64,000 nt of DNA, taken from positions 62,001 to 126,000 of the forward strand of contig JACPIS010000026.1 of NCBI GenBank assembly GCA_016187925.1, written 5' to 3'. Positions 33,695 through 42,242 of the stretch are shown piece by piece. The first letter of the stretch is position 1, and each line of letters starts with the position of its first letter. The notes beneath the pieces were generated by a model that saw nothing but the letters and a program-made list of their open reading frames with translations, did not search any database and was not told the DNA's origin. The translations under genes and the position numbers were made by a program. This DNA is from Opitutia bacterium (lineage in GTDB: Bacteria; Verrucomicrobiota; Verrucomicrobiia; Opitutales; Opitutaceae).

Positions 33695-34171
33695 ATGGAA
33701 GAGCGTGTTTCACTCCGTCCTATTAAGACTGATGATCTCCCGATCTTCTTCGTTCATCAGCTCGATCCCGAGGCCACCAAGCTCGCCGCATTCCCTTCGC
33801 GGGATCGAGATGCGTTCTTTACCCATTGGACCACCAATATCCTCGGCAATCCCGCGGCCGTAAACCGCACCATTCTCGCGGGCGACCAGGTGGCCGGAAA
33901 CATTGGCGCATGGACCGACGCCGCATCCAACGAGCGACTCATATCCTATTGGATCGGTCGTGAGTTCTGGGGCCGAGGCATCGCCTCCGCTGCCTTGGCG
34001 CAGTTCCTTCGCTTGGAGTCCACGCGGCCACTTAATGCGCGCGTTGCCAGCCACAACTTCGGCTCGATTCGCGTGCTTGAGAAAGCAGGATTCACTCGCG
34101 TCGGCGAAGAGGCGTTTTCCTTGCCGAGCGGCGCCCGATTGGAAGAGTTCATCTATTTTCTCGCCACTTGA
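33695..34171 (+). CDS. GNAT-family N-acetyltransferase
   Basis: A 158-residue RimJ/RimL-like acetyltransferase. SLRPIKTDDLPIFFVHQLDP is the N-terminal strand-helix; ISYWIGREFWGRGIASAALAQF contains the acetyl-CoA pyrophosphate loop (R/Q-x-x-G-x-G/A form, here GRGIAS); RVASHNFGSIRVLEKAGFTRVGE is the C-terminal signature. Target unknown; N-terminal protein or small-molecule acetylation are both possible. Starts at ATG 33695, directly after partial repeat copy C. Such genes are common cargo of integron-type cassettes. Confidence 0.85.
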   Translation: MEERVSLRPIKTDDLPIFFVHQLDPEATKLAAFPSRDRDAFFTHWTTNILGNPAAVNRTILAGDQVAGNIGAWTDAASNERLISYWIGREFWGRGIASAALAQFLRLESTRPLNARVASHNFGSIRVLEKAGFTRVGEEAFSLPSGARLEEFIYFLAT

Positions 34172-34192
34172 TCCGATCACTGCCGATCAAGT

Positions 34193-34238
34193 CGCCGAGC
34201 GGGTTGACCGCGCGGACCGATGCGGCGCGAGGCGTGCC
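34193..34238. repeat. Left 46-bp repeat: duplicated end of the ferredoxin gene
   Basis: This aligns without gaps to 34863-34908 (I count 38 of 46 identical, with an exact 21-nt run 34198-34218 = 34868-34888). The right copy encodes the C-terminus of the 2Fe-2S protein (VRAVNPLGGA); the left one, read on the minus strand, still gives VRAVNPLG. The two copies are in the same orientation and bracket the antitoxin/toxin pair. Confidence 0.85.
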
Positions 34239-34273
34239 TTGACTTTGCGGGTGGCCGATGACTTTTTGCCGGC

Positions 34274-34453
34274 GTGAAACTCAAGTCGCACCGCATCGTT
34301 TCTCCCCGGGCCAAGGCCAGGAACGGACGGCGTGCGCCTTCCAAGCGTCTGCCGAGTTTTGCCGAGGCGGCAAAGCGGGTGGCCGGCATGATGGAGGGCG
34401 ATTACCACCTCTCGAGCCGTGAAGGCTTTGGCCCAACCAAGCTATCTCGTTGA
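34274..34453 (+). CDS. Putative antitoxin overlapping the PIN toxin gene
   Basis: A 59-residue frame from GTG 34274 to TGA 34451-34453. The N-terminal part is very basic (VKLKSHRIVSPRAKARNGRR), followed by LPSFAEAAKRVAGMMEGDYH and SSREGFGPTKLSR, which looks like a helix plus an extended tail of the kind that wraps a PIN toxin. It overlaps the start of the downstream PIN gene by 35 bases in another frame. I do not recognise the exact antitoxin family. The call rests on size, position and charge. Confidence 0.55.
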   Translation: MKLKSHRIVSPRAKARNGRRAPSKRLPSFAEAAKRVAGMMEGDYHLSSREGFGPTKLSR

Positions 34454-34844
34454 TGCCGGTCCGCTGATCGCGTTGTTCGCCAGACGGGACCGCTGGCACG
34501 GTTGGGCAAGGGATATCTTCTTCTCCATCACGGAGCCGCTTTGGACAGGCGAACTGGTGGTTTGCGAAGTGGCTTGGAATCTCGGGCAAAATACGGCCGA
34601 AGCCCGGGAACTGCTCAGCTTCATCCATCGCGGCGAACTCGGTGCACTGCCGATTCTCGGACAACACGCCGCGCGACTCGGCCAGCTCATGGCCAAATAC
34701 GAGCGGATGGACGTCTGCGATGGCTCGCTGGTCGTGCTGTCGGAGCAGTTTCCCAAGGCGAGGATCATCACCGTCGATACCCGCGACTTCCCGGTCTATC
34801 GCCGCTTCGGCCGCGAGCCGCTGCCGCTGATCATGCCGGAGTAG
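34419..34844 (+). CDS. PIN-domain ribonuclease toxin (VapC-like)
   Basis: A 141-residue PIN protein. Acidic metal-binding residues sit in the expected places: D in YLVDAGPLIALF (residue 11 region), E in VCEVAWNL, D in DVCDGSLVVLS and D in TVDTRDFPVY. It should cleave RNA until neutralised by its antitoxin. GTG 34419 is the only start that keeps the first strand; no ATG is available upstream. The module is bracketed by 46-bp direct repeats, one at the end of the next gene. Confidence 0.85.
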   Translation: MKALAQPSYLVDAGPLIALFARRDRWHGWARDIFFSITEPLWTGELVVCEVAWNLGQNTAEARELLSFIHRGELGALPILGQHAARLGQLMAKYERMDVCDGSLVVLSEQFPKARIITVDTRDFPVYRRFGREPLPLIMPE

Positions 34845-34854
34845 GCAGGGAGCT

Positions 34855-35190
34855 TCACGCGCCGCCCAGCGGGTTGACCGCGCGGACCCATTCTGCGACG
34901 GGAGTGCCGCCTTCGAGGTGTTCGCGGCGGATGCGGTCGAAGCGCTCGGGCGTGACGTGCGAATACCAGATGCCCTCGGGATAGACGACGAGCCACGGGC
35001 CCTCGGCGCAGAGACGGAAGCAGGCGGCCTTCGTGCGCAGCACGGGGAGCTGATGCTCCTTCACCGCGCCCTTGAGATGCTCCCAACTCGCCTGCCCCTG
35101 CTCCGGCGTGCAGCAGCGCGGCCCGGCGCAGAGGAACAGGTGCCGCCGCGCGCCGGGTTGGCCGATCTCGTCGAAGGATTTAGCGGTCAT
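34855..35190 (-). CDS. Thioredoxin-like [2Fe-2S] ferredoxin-domain protein
   Basis: A 111-residue protein. It has HLFLCAGPRCCTPEQGQASW near the N-terminus and KAACFRLCAEGPWLVVYPEG: the Cys pattern of thioredoxin-fold 2Fe-2S ferredoxins, with two Cys before and two after a central helix region. WYSHVTPERFDRIRREHL follows, as in stand-alone NuoE-like ferredoxins. Likely a small electron carrier. Its 3' end (34863-34908) is duplicated at 34193-34238, suggesting that foreign DNA entered at this gene's end. Confidence 0.88.
   Translation of the reverse strand: MTAKSFDEIGQPGARRHLFLCAGPRCCTPEQGQASWEHLKGAVKEHQLPVLRTKAACFRLCAEGPWLVVYPEGIWYSHVTPERFDRIRREHLEGGTPVAEWVRAVNPLGGA
34863..34908. repeat. Right 46-bp repeat inside the ferredoxin gene end
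   Basis: The intact counterpart of 34193-34238, within the last codons of the ferredoxin gene. Direct orientation relative to the left copy; together they delimit a segment of about 670 bases holding the toxin-antitoxin pair. Confidence 0.85.
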
Positions 35191-35560
35191 GGTCGGAACC
35201 GGAATGAGTCAGATTTTCACCACGAAACACACGAACGACACGAAAGCAGATCAAGAACTCATTTCAAAGCCTGTCATTGCGAGAAGCGCCGCGACGAAGC
35301 AATCCATCTGAAATCCAGCTGGATCGCCACGCCCGGCTGCGCCAAGCTCGCGATGACAAGGCAGGTTTTGAAATGAGCCCTAAGCACGACCGGGCTGATT
35401 CATTTTTAGCCACAAAAAAGCGCGAAAAATCCGACGGCGAACAAAGTGATCAGGCGTCTATCGGCCTTCGCCCAAGCTTCGGCTCGACAGGTGGAAGCCC
35501 GGCGGAGTTCGTTCACCACCGAAGTTTTTGAGTTTCTTTGCGCCTCTTTGTGGCAACCCC
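35191..35560. repeat. Repeat-filled gap between ferredoxin and SOD genes
   Basis: No gene seen. 35213-35247 is a TTCACCACGAAACACACGAA phrase. 35272-35358 is an inverted pair starting TGTCATTGCGAGAAGCGCCG and ending GCTCGCGATGACA, of the same family as 55154-55229. 35405 onward has AGCCACAAAAAAGCGCG, mirrored by CTTTGCGCCTCTTTGTGGCA around 35535-35555. Three different families are nested in 370 bases. Confidence 0.75.
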
Positions 35561-36319
<759 letters not shown>

Positions 36320-36398
36320 GCGCGCAACGTTGCCGAGAAATCCGCGCAAAGCAAGCGGCCCACCCCGGGGCTTTCGGCCCAGTCGGGCCCGCCCGCGC

Positions 36399-37109
36399 TC
36401 ACGGCTGCATGTCGTAGCGGTAGCCGACGCCGTGCACGGTCACGATGGCCCGCGGCGCGTCGGGCTCGGGCTCCACCTTCTTGCGCAGCTGGGCGACATG
36501 CTGGTCGAGCGTGCGCGTGGTGCCGAAGTAACCGACGCCCCACCCCGCGTTGAGCAGCGCGTCACGCGTGAGCACCTCGCCCGGATGCGCGGCGAACACC
36601 TCGGCGAGCTTCAGCTCGCGCGCGGTGAGCGCCGCCGTGCGGCCCGCCACCACGGCGGTGAATTTCCGGCGGTCGATCTCGGCCGCGCCGAGCCGGAAGA
36701 CCGGCGGCAGCTCCGCTCCGGCCGCGGCGGGCAGATGCGCCGTGCGGGCGCGCCGGAGCAACGCCTCGACGCGCGCCAGCAGCTCGTGCACGCCGAAAGG
36801 TTTCAGCACGTAGTCGTCGGCGCCGAGCTTGAGGCCCACGACCTTGTCGACCTCCTCGCCCTTGGCGGTGAGAAACAAAATCGGCACCGCACTGCCTTTG
36901 GCGCGCAGCTCGCGGCAGACATCGTAGCCGCTCTTCTGCGGCATCATCACGTCGAGGATGACGACATCGAACTTCTCCTGCGGGAACAAGCGGAGCGCCT
37001 GCGCGCCGTCGCTCGCAGCGGTCACGGCGTAGCCGTCGCTCTCCAGCGTGGCGATGAGCCCCAGCCGGATGTTCGCGTCGTCCTCGGCGATCAGGATGCG
37101 GGCTTTCAT
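36399..37109 (-). CDS. OmpR/PhoB-family response regulator
   Basis: A 236-residue two-component regulator. The receiver domain has acceptor D53 ([15 protein letters not shown]), the acidic pair at residues 10-11 and K103 (YVLKPFG). The C-terminal winged helix ([20 protein letters not shown]...[17 protein letters not shown]...[11 protein letters not shown]) is the OmpR type. It overlaps the kinase gene stop by 4 bases (37106-37109), so translation is coupled. Target genes are not evident; the linked vWA gene may be one. Confidence 0.95.
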   Translation of the reverse strand: MKARILIAEDDANIRLGLIATLESDGYAVTAASDGAQALRLFPQEKFDVVILDVMMPQKSGYDVCRELRAKGSAVPILFLTAKGEEVDKVVGLKLGADDYVLKPFGVHELLARVEALLRRARTAHLPAAAGAELPPVFRLGAAEIDRRKFTAVVAGRTAALTARELKLAEVFAAHPGEVLTRDALLNAGWGVGYFGTTRTLDQHVAQLRKKVEPEPDAPRAIVTVHGVGYRYDMQP

Positions 37110-38962
37110 GGCAGTTCGAGGATGAAGGCCGCGCCTCCGTCCGTGCGCGGCTCGTAGCGGAGGTCGCCGCCGAGGCCGCGGGCGAGCTGGCGGGCGATGC
37201 TGAGGCCGAGGCCCGTGCCGCTTTTCTCGGCGATGAGCGTGTCGTCCACGCGGTGGAATTTCTCGAAAATCCGGTCGCGGTGCTCCGGCGGCACGCCGGG
37301 GCCGCGGTCGAGCACGCGCACCACCGCGCCGCCCGCCGGGCGCGCCGCCAGCTCGACCGTCACCTCGCCGCCGGCTGCGGCGTATTTGGCGGCATTGTCC
37401 AAAAGGTTGAGCACGATCTGGCCGAGTGCATCGCGGTCGGAAGTCACGGCCACCGGCCCCGTGGGCAGGCTGCGATGCAACACGAGGCCCGCCTCGGCGA
37501 GGCGCGGCGCGTGCGTGTCGAGCAGGCGGGCCAGCTCGGCCCGGAGGTCGAGCGGCTCGCGGGCGTATTTCTTGCGGCCCTGCTCGAGGCGGCTGAAGTC
37601 GAGCGCGTTGCCGACGAGCCGCGCCAGCCGCTCGGTCTCGCGGCCGATGGTGCGCAGGTAGTCGGTGCGCTTCGCCTCCTCCGCCACGCGCCCCTGTTCG
37701 AGCAGCTCGGCGTAAAGGCGGATGGTGGTGAGCGGCGTCTTGAATTCGTGGGAAACGTTGGCGACGAACGAGGTTTTCTGCACCGCCTCGGCCTCGCTGC
37801 GCCGCGCCTGCCAGAGCAGCAGCGAGCCGCCCGCGAGGATGGCGACGATCAGGATGCCGATCAGCAACGAGCCGACCAGCAGCAGACCCGGGCCCGCGGC
37901 CGAGCTGCGCGCGGGCGCGTCGAGGAAGGCGACCACGGTCCAGCCGGGCAGCGTCGTGGCGGACAACTCCACGCGCGCGGCCGGCTCGGCGCCGCTGCGC
38001 GGAATCCAGCCGGTCTGGTGCATGATGCGGCCCTTGTCGTCGCGCAGCGCGTAGCCCTCGCCCGCGCCGGTCTCGGCGGGCAGCACGCCGCCCAGCCGCG
38101 CGATGAGCGCCTCCAGCTTCACCTCGACGCCGCGCACTTCGCCGAGCGCGGGCTGGTCGAGCCAGCCGAGCAAATGCAACCGGCCGTCCGTGGTCCACGG
38201 CAGCCAGCCGCTGCGCGTGGCGCCAAAATCGTTTCCCAACGCCGGTGTTGCGACCGCCGCTCCGCTCGCGCTGTCATAGGAGTCGTAGGCCGTCTTCTTG
38301 TCGGCAAGCTGCCCGGCGTCGGCCTCGGTGGACGCCATCATGGTCGGCGCCGTGGACGAGCCGGCGGTGCGGTACGCTTTGTATTTCGCCACGTCCTGCG
38401 CCTCGCGGCGGGCGCTCTGGACTTTGGCCACGTTTTGCAGCGCCTGCTGTTGCGCGACGTATTCGTCCTTGCGCTGACCGGCCGCCTGCTCGGCCTCGGG
38501 CGAGGCGACCCGGGAAGCTTGCGCATAGCCCGCGGGCTGCCGCCACGGCGGGTTGCCCTCGAACAGCGGCGCGAAACGCCGGCGGAAGGCGCGCGCCTCC
38601 TCGTCGGCGCCGGCGGGCGGATGCATGATGCGGCCGTCGGGCGTGCAGCGGAACGCGGTGCGGACGAGCGGATTGTTTTTCTGCCAGAGCGTCAGCTCGG
38701 CATCGAGGCCCGCGGTCGGCATGGCTCCGAGCGTGTCGAGCAGGCCGGCCGTCACGTCGCCGACGAGCAGCTCCATGTTCTCCACGATGAGTCCGGCGCG
38801 GGCGGCGACGGCGGCGCGGCGCGCGCCGCTGGCGTAGGATTCCTGTTCGCCCAGCCGCGCCTGTTCGCGTCGCAGAAGCTGGATGGCGCCGACGCCCACC
38901 ACGAGAGTGGGCACGAGCAGCAGGAGCCAGTAGGCGATGATGCGGCGCGAGGCGGGAGACAC
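37106..38962 (-). CDS. Membrane sensor histidine kinase
   Basis: About 618 residues. TM1 (RIIAYWLLLLVPTLVVGVGAI) is followed by a large periplasmic region of about 330 residues, TM2 (LLLVGSLLIGILIVAILAGG), then the kinase core: H-box VANVSHEFKTPLTTIRLY, N-box LLDNAAKY, G1 VLDRGPGVP, G2 GTGLGLSIARQLA. The periplasmic part has an Ala/Gln/Lys-rich helical insert (QRKDEYVAQQQALQNVAK) containing KYKAYRTAGSS, echoed by RKAYRTESS in the tail of the neighbouring vWA protein. No ATG fits; GTG 38960-38962 is chosen, GTG 39044-39046 is possible. Confidence 0.88.
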   Translation of the reverse strand: MSPASRRIIAYWLLLLVPTLVVGVGAIQLLRREQARLGEQESYASGARRAAVAARAGLIVENMELLVGDVTAGLLDTLGAMPTAGLDAELTLWQKNNPLVRTAFRCTPDGRIMHPPAGADEEARAFRRRFAPLFEGNPPWRQPAGYAQASRVASPEAEQAAGQRKDEYVAQQQALQNVAKVQSARREAQDVAKYKAYRTAGSSTAPTMMASTEADAGQLADKKTAYDSYDSASGAAVATPALGNDFGATRSGWLPWTTDGRLHLLGWLDQPALGEVRGVEVKLEALIARLGGVLPAETGAGEGYALRDDKGRIMHQTGWIPRSGAEPAARVELSATTLPGWTVVAFLDAPARSSAAGPGLLLVGSLLIGILIVAILAGGSLLLWQARRSEAEAVQKTSFVANVSHEFKTPLTTIRLYAELLEQGRVAEEAKRTDYLRTIGRETERLARLVGNALDFSRLEQGRKKYAREPLDLRAELARLLDTHAPRLAEAGLVLHRSLPTGPVAVTSDRDALGQIVLNLLDNAAKYAAAGGEVTVELAARPAGGAVVRVLDRGPGVPPEHRDRIFEKFHRVDDTLIAEKSGTGLGLSIARQLARGLGGDLRYEPRTDGGAAFILELP

Positions 38963-39052
38963 GGCGGCGAGGCTAGGCGGATTGGTGGATTTGGGAAGAC
39001 GGGAAAAGCGGGGCGGTCCGCACCAGTGCGAGCCGCCCCGCGCCACGGGCGC

Positions 39053-40402
39053 TCATGGGCGGCTGCCGGGGGAGGATTGCTGGGCTTTCACCTGCGAGCT
39101 TTCGGTGCGGTAGGCCTTGCGTTTGGCGTTATCGAGTCCCTCGCGGGCCAGGCGGTCGGCCTCGGGCGCGGCGGCGGCGGCGCTCTGCGAGACGGCGGCG
39201 TTGCCGTAGGTGTCGCCCAGCGTCTTGAGTTCCTGGGCCTGGAGCGCCAGCATCTGGCCGGCCTCGTCCTTCCGGCCGGCGTCGACCAGCGCGATGGCCT
39301 TGTCCTTGGCGACGGCCAGCGCATTGGCGGCGTAGTCGGCCTGGACCTTGTGATCCGCGGAGCTGATGACCACCCGCCGGTCGGTGCTGAACTGCACCTT
39401 GCGCGAGGCGTTGAGCGTCGCGGAGCGGGAGCTGACCGCGTCCTCGTAGCTGACGCGGGCGCGCGCGATCTCGCGTTCGCTGCCCGGCTCGGACGGATCG
39501 ACCTCGACCTCGACGAGGGCGAACTTCTCCTGGCCGCCGTAGAGCTGGTTGAGCGTGAGCTCGGCGCGCTGGCCGCGGATGACGCCGTCGCGGCCCACGA
39601 AGTTCAGCGGGCGCACGCCGGCGGGAAAATCGATCTCGATGACGACCTTGCGGGCCACGACGTTGAGCACGTCGCCCAGCTCGGCGGCGAAGATGCCCGG
39701 GAGCTCCGAGCTCTCGGCGACGAAGTAGGTGTTGCCGTCGCTGCGCTGCGCGAGACGCGTCATGAGATCCTCGTTGAAGCCGAGACCGAGGCCGATGGTC
39801 GTGACGGAGATGCCCTCGCGCACGAGCGAGGCGCCGAGCCGGCCGAGTTCCTCGGGCGAGCTGGGGCCGACGTTGGCCTGGCCGTCGGAGAGCAGGATGA
39901 CGCGGTGCACATAGCGGCGGTCCTCCGCGTGGCGGCGGACCTCGGCGGCGCCGCAACTGACACCGCCGTAGAGGGCGGTGTTGCCCCGCGCCTCGAGCGA
40001 GCAGATGGCCGCCTCGAGTCCGCGGGCCTGGCGCACGCGCTGGGCCGGCACGAGCACGTCGACCTCGGTGTCGTAGGCGACGAGCGAGATGATGTCGTCG
40101 GGGCCGAGCCGGCGGACGAGCTCGAGCGCGGCCTCGCGGGCCTTGGCGATCTTGTCGCCGCTCATCGAGCCGGAGCGGTCGATCACGAGCGAGAGGTTGA
40201 CCGGCGGGCGGGTGCCGTGGCGCGGCGGCCGGAGGCAATCGAGGCCGATCTTGACCACCGCGTGCTCGGTGGTGCCGGCGGGCAGGATGGCGCGATCCAG
40301 GTCGATCTGGAGGCGGACCGGTTCGGCGGTATCCTTGGCGAAAAGCGATGCCACACTGGAGAGCGCGGCCGCGAGGAGAAACGGGAGGAGGTTGGATTTC
40401 AT
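39053..40402 (-). CDS. Exported von Willebrand factor A-domain protein
   Basis: A 449-residue protein with a signal peptide (LLPFLLAAALSSVASLFA). The vWA domain spans about residues 68-240 with an intact MIDAS: DRSGSMSG (D75, S77, S79), the Thr of ARGNTALYGG and the Asp of ILLSDGQAN, so it should bind Mg2+ and a protein ligand. YfbK-like proteins share this form with a C-terminal beta-domain. The tail is Ala/Gln-rich. It is first in a minus-strand run vWA-kinase-regulator, suggesting it feeds the sensor kinase. Confidence 0.88.
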   Translation of the reverse strand: MKSNLLPFLLAAALSSVASLFAKDTAEPVRLQIDLDRAILPAGTTEHAVVKIGLDCLRPPRHGTRPPVNLSLVIDRSGSMSGDKIAKAREAALELVRRLGPDDIISLVAYDTEVDVLVPAQRVRQARGLEAAICSLEARGNTALYGGVSCGAAEVRRHAEDRRYVHRVILLSDGQANVGPSSPEELGRLGASLVREGISVTTIGLGLGFNEDLMTRLAQRSDGNTYFVAESSELPGIFAAELGDVLNVVARKVVIEIDFPAGVRPLNFVGRDGVIRGQRAELTLNQLYGGQEKFALVEVEVDPSEPGSEREIARARVSYEDAVSSRSATLNASRKVQFSTDRRVVISSADHKVQADYAANALAVAKDKAIALVDAGRKDEAGQMLALQAQELKTLGDTYGNAAVSQSAAAAAPEADRLAREGLDNAKRKAYRTESSQVKAQQSSPGSRP

Positions 40403-40644
40403 GTTGGATGGCGGTTACAGGGCCATTGAAACAGAAACCGGGCTTGGGGTTGTCACCGCGCGGTCACGAAGTTGTCAGGGAATTGTCATAGCCTCCGTGT
40501 CGCGGTCACTCCCACGAGAGGCGCTGCCCGCGCGCACGGGCTTCGCCGGGCGGCAGCCGCGGCCGGAAGCCGAGTTTTTCCAAAAAATCCGCTCATGCAC
40601 GCGGAGCTTGAGCCGTCTGAAAGGTTACTCTAGTCGTCCCCACC

Positions 40645-41427
40645 GTGCTGATCTTCAAACGCATTCTCAATTTCAAGGAGGAGACCGTCCAGGCCAGCGA
40701 ACAGCGCCAGACCACCCGCTACGCGGTCGGGCCGACGTTCCCGTTCAAGACCGTCCTGACCCTCCAGGCGCACGACGCCGACGGGCATCTCATCGTCACC
40801 GACACGTCCGGCCGCGACTGGGCGGGCCGGCTGATGAACCTCTCCTCCACCGGGGCCAGCATCCAGCTCCACAACGCCGCGGCCGGCGCGCGGGGCGAGG
40901 CCTGCTACCTCCGGTTCAGCCTCGACAATTACCACCTGCAGCTGGCCGGCACGATCGCGCACTTCCGGGTCTACCGTGACTACGCGCTCTGCGGCCTGTC
41001 GTTCACCTTCCCCGATTTTCCCACGCAGAAGGCCTACCTGCAGCTGCTGGAGCCGGTGGCCATCGGCGCCTCCCTCGCCCCGATCGATCCGAAGAAGATC
41101 AAGCAGACCGCGCCCGACCTGCACATGGAGCAATACTCCGGCGACTCCTCCGCGCTGCTGACCATCTGGCGCTCGGGCTCCGCCGGCGCGCTGCACAGTT
41201 TCGATTTCCGGATGAACAATTACGGCGTCCGCTGGGGCTCGGGCATGACCGAGCTCGACACCTACGGCCTCACCGATCCCGCCGGCAAGAGATCACCCGT
41301 CCCGCTGCGCCTCACCGAGGCCCAGCAGGAGGAGGTGCGCTGGCTGTTCTGCCTCGCCGTGCCCAACCTCGCCAAGGCCGTGCCGATCGACGTGCGGAAA
41401 TTCCTCAACCAGCTCGTGTCCGCCTGA
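40645..41427 (+). CDS. PilZ-domain protein, first of a tandem pair
   Basis: A 260-residue soluble protein. The two c-di-GMP-binding elements of PilZ are present: RQTTR at 21-25 (RxxxR) and NLSSTG at 65-70 (D/NxSxxG). The remainder (FSLDNYHLQLAGTIAHFRVY, then about 120 residues ending VPIDVRKFLNQL) is shared with the next gene and unrecognised. It starts at GTG 40645, the only start keeping the N-terminal helix. Probably a c-di-GMP effector; partner unknown. Confidence 0.78.
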   Translation: MLIFKRILNFKEETVQASEQRQTTRYAVGPTFPFKTVLTLQAHDADGHLIVTDTSGRDWAGRLMNLSSTGASIQLHNAAAGARGEACYLRFSLDNYHLQLAGTIAHFRVYRDYALCGLSFTFPDFPTQKAYLQLLEPVAIGASLAPIDPKKIKQTAPDLHMEQYSGDSSALLTIWRSGSAGALHSFDFRMNNYGVRWGSGMTELDTYGLTDPAGKRSPVPLRLTEAQQEEVRWLFCLAVPNLAKAVPIDVRKFLNQLVSA

Positions 41428-41438
41428 CGCCTCCGCCC

Positions 41439-42203
41439 GTGTCCTTCTTCCGGAGCATCCTCGATTTCAAGCGGGACACCGTCAACCAGCGCGAGCAACG
41501 GCTGTCGCAGCGCTACAACGTCGGCGCCGGCTTCCCGCTGCAGGCCACGCTCATCCTCCTCGGCCCCGGCGGCAAACCGCGCGAGCTCGCCGGCGTCATC
41601 ACGGACCTGTCCATCACCGGCGCCAATGTCCAGCTGGCCCCCGACGTGACGGCCATGCGCGGCGAGCGCTGCTCGCTCCGGTTGGTGCTGGGCCCGCACA
41701 ACCTCGTGATCGACGGCACGGTCGCGCATTTCCGCGCCGGCCCGCCGCACGCCAGTTGCGGCCTCGCGCTGCGCTTCGACGAGTTCAACACCCAGAAGGC
41801 CTACCAGCAGCTCTTCGAGACGGTGGTGCTCGGCGCCTCGCTGACGCCCGCCCCCGCCGAGCTCGTGCGGCAGGACGCGCCCGGCGAGCACAAGGAGCAA
41901 TACCGCGGCGACGAGGAGGCCCAGCTCACCGTGTGGCGCGCCGCACCCGGCGGCGCGATCAACGGCTTCGAGTTCCGCATGCTGAATTATTTCGCCCGCG
42001 GCAACAAGCTGCGGCCCGTGCTCGAGGTCTACTCGCAGGAGGAGGTCAAGGACGAGCACAAGGCCCACTACCCCGCGCCCGCGCTCCACTCCCTGCGCGA
42101 GCGCAGCAACGAGATCCAACAGCTCTACGCGTGGACCGTGCCCAACCTCGCCCCGGTCATCCCGGCCGACGTGCGGGCCTTCCTGGGAAAATTCGCCCGC
42201 TGA
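41439..42203 (+). CDS. PilZ-domain protein, second of a tandem pair
   Basis: A 254-residue paralogue of the preceding gene, 11 bases downstream, beginning at GTG 41439. It keeps RLSQR (21-25) and DLSITG (56-61), so both copies should bind c-di-GMP. Similar order throughout: AHFRAGPPHASCGLALRF, KAYQQLFETVVLGASL, VPNLAPVIPADVRAFLGKF. The shared C-terminal domain after residue 140 is not a family I can name. A local gene duplication that diverged. Confidence 0.78.
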   Translation: MSFFRSILDFKRDTVNQREQRLSQRYNVGAGFPLQATLILLGPGGKPRELAGVITDLSITGANVQLAPDVTAMRGERCSLRLVLGPHNLVIDGTVAHFRAGPPHASCGLALRFDEFNTQKAYQQLFETVVLGASLTPAPAELVRQDAPGEHKEQYRGDEEAQLTVWRAAPGGAINGFEFRMLNYFARGNKLRPVLEVYSQEEVKDEHKAHYPAPALHSLRERSNEIQQLYAWTVPNLAPVIPADVRAFLGKFAR

Positions 42204-42242
42204 GAAACCCGGCGCGGAGCAGGACACGCTCCGGGCGCAGGC

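Noticed and set aside
37253-40429. A plus-strand open frame of over 1000 codons opposite the kinase and vWA genes
   Set aside because: High-GC genomes have few stop codons on the antisense of real genes. The two minus-strand genes have signal peptides, catalytic motifs and codon bias; the opposite frame reads as low-complexity Arg/Ala/Gly/Val sequence.
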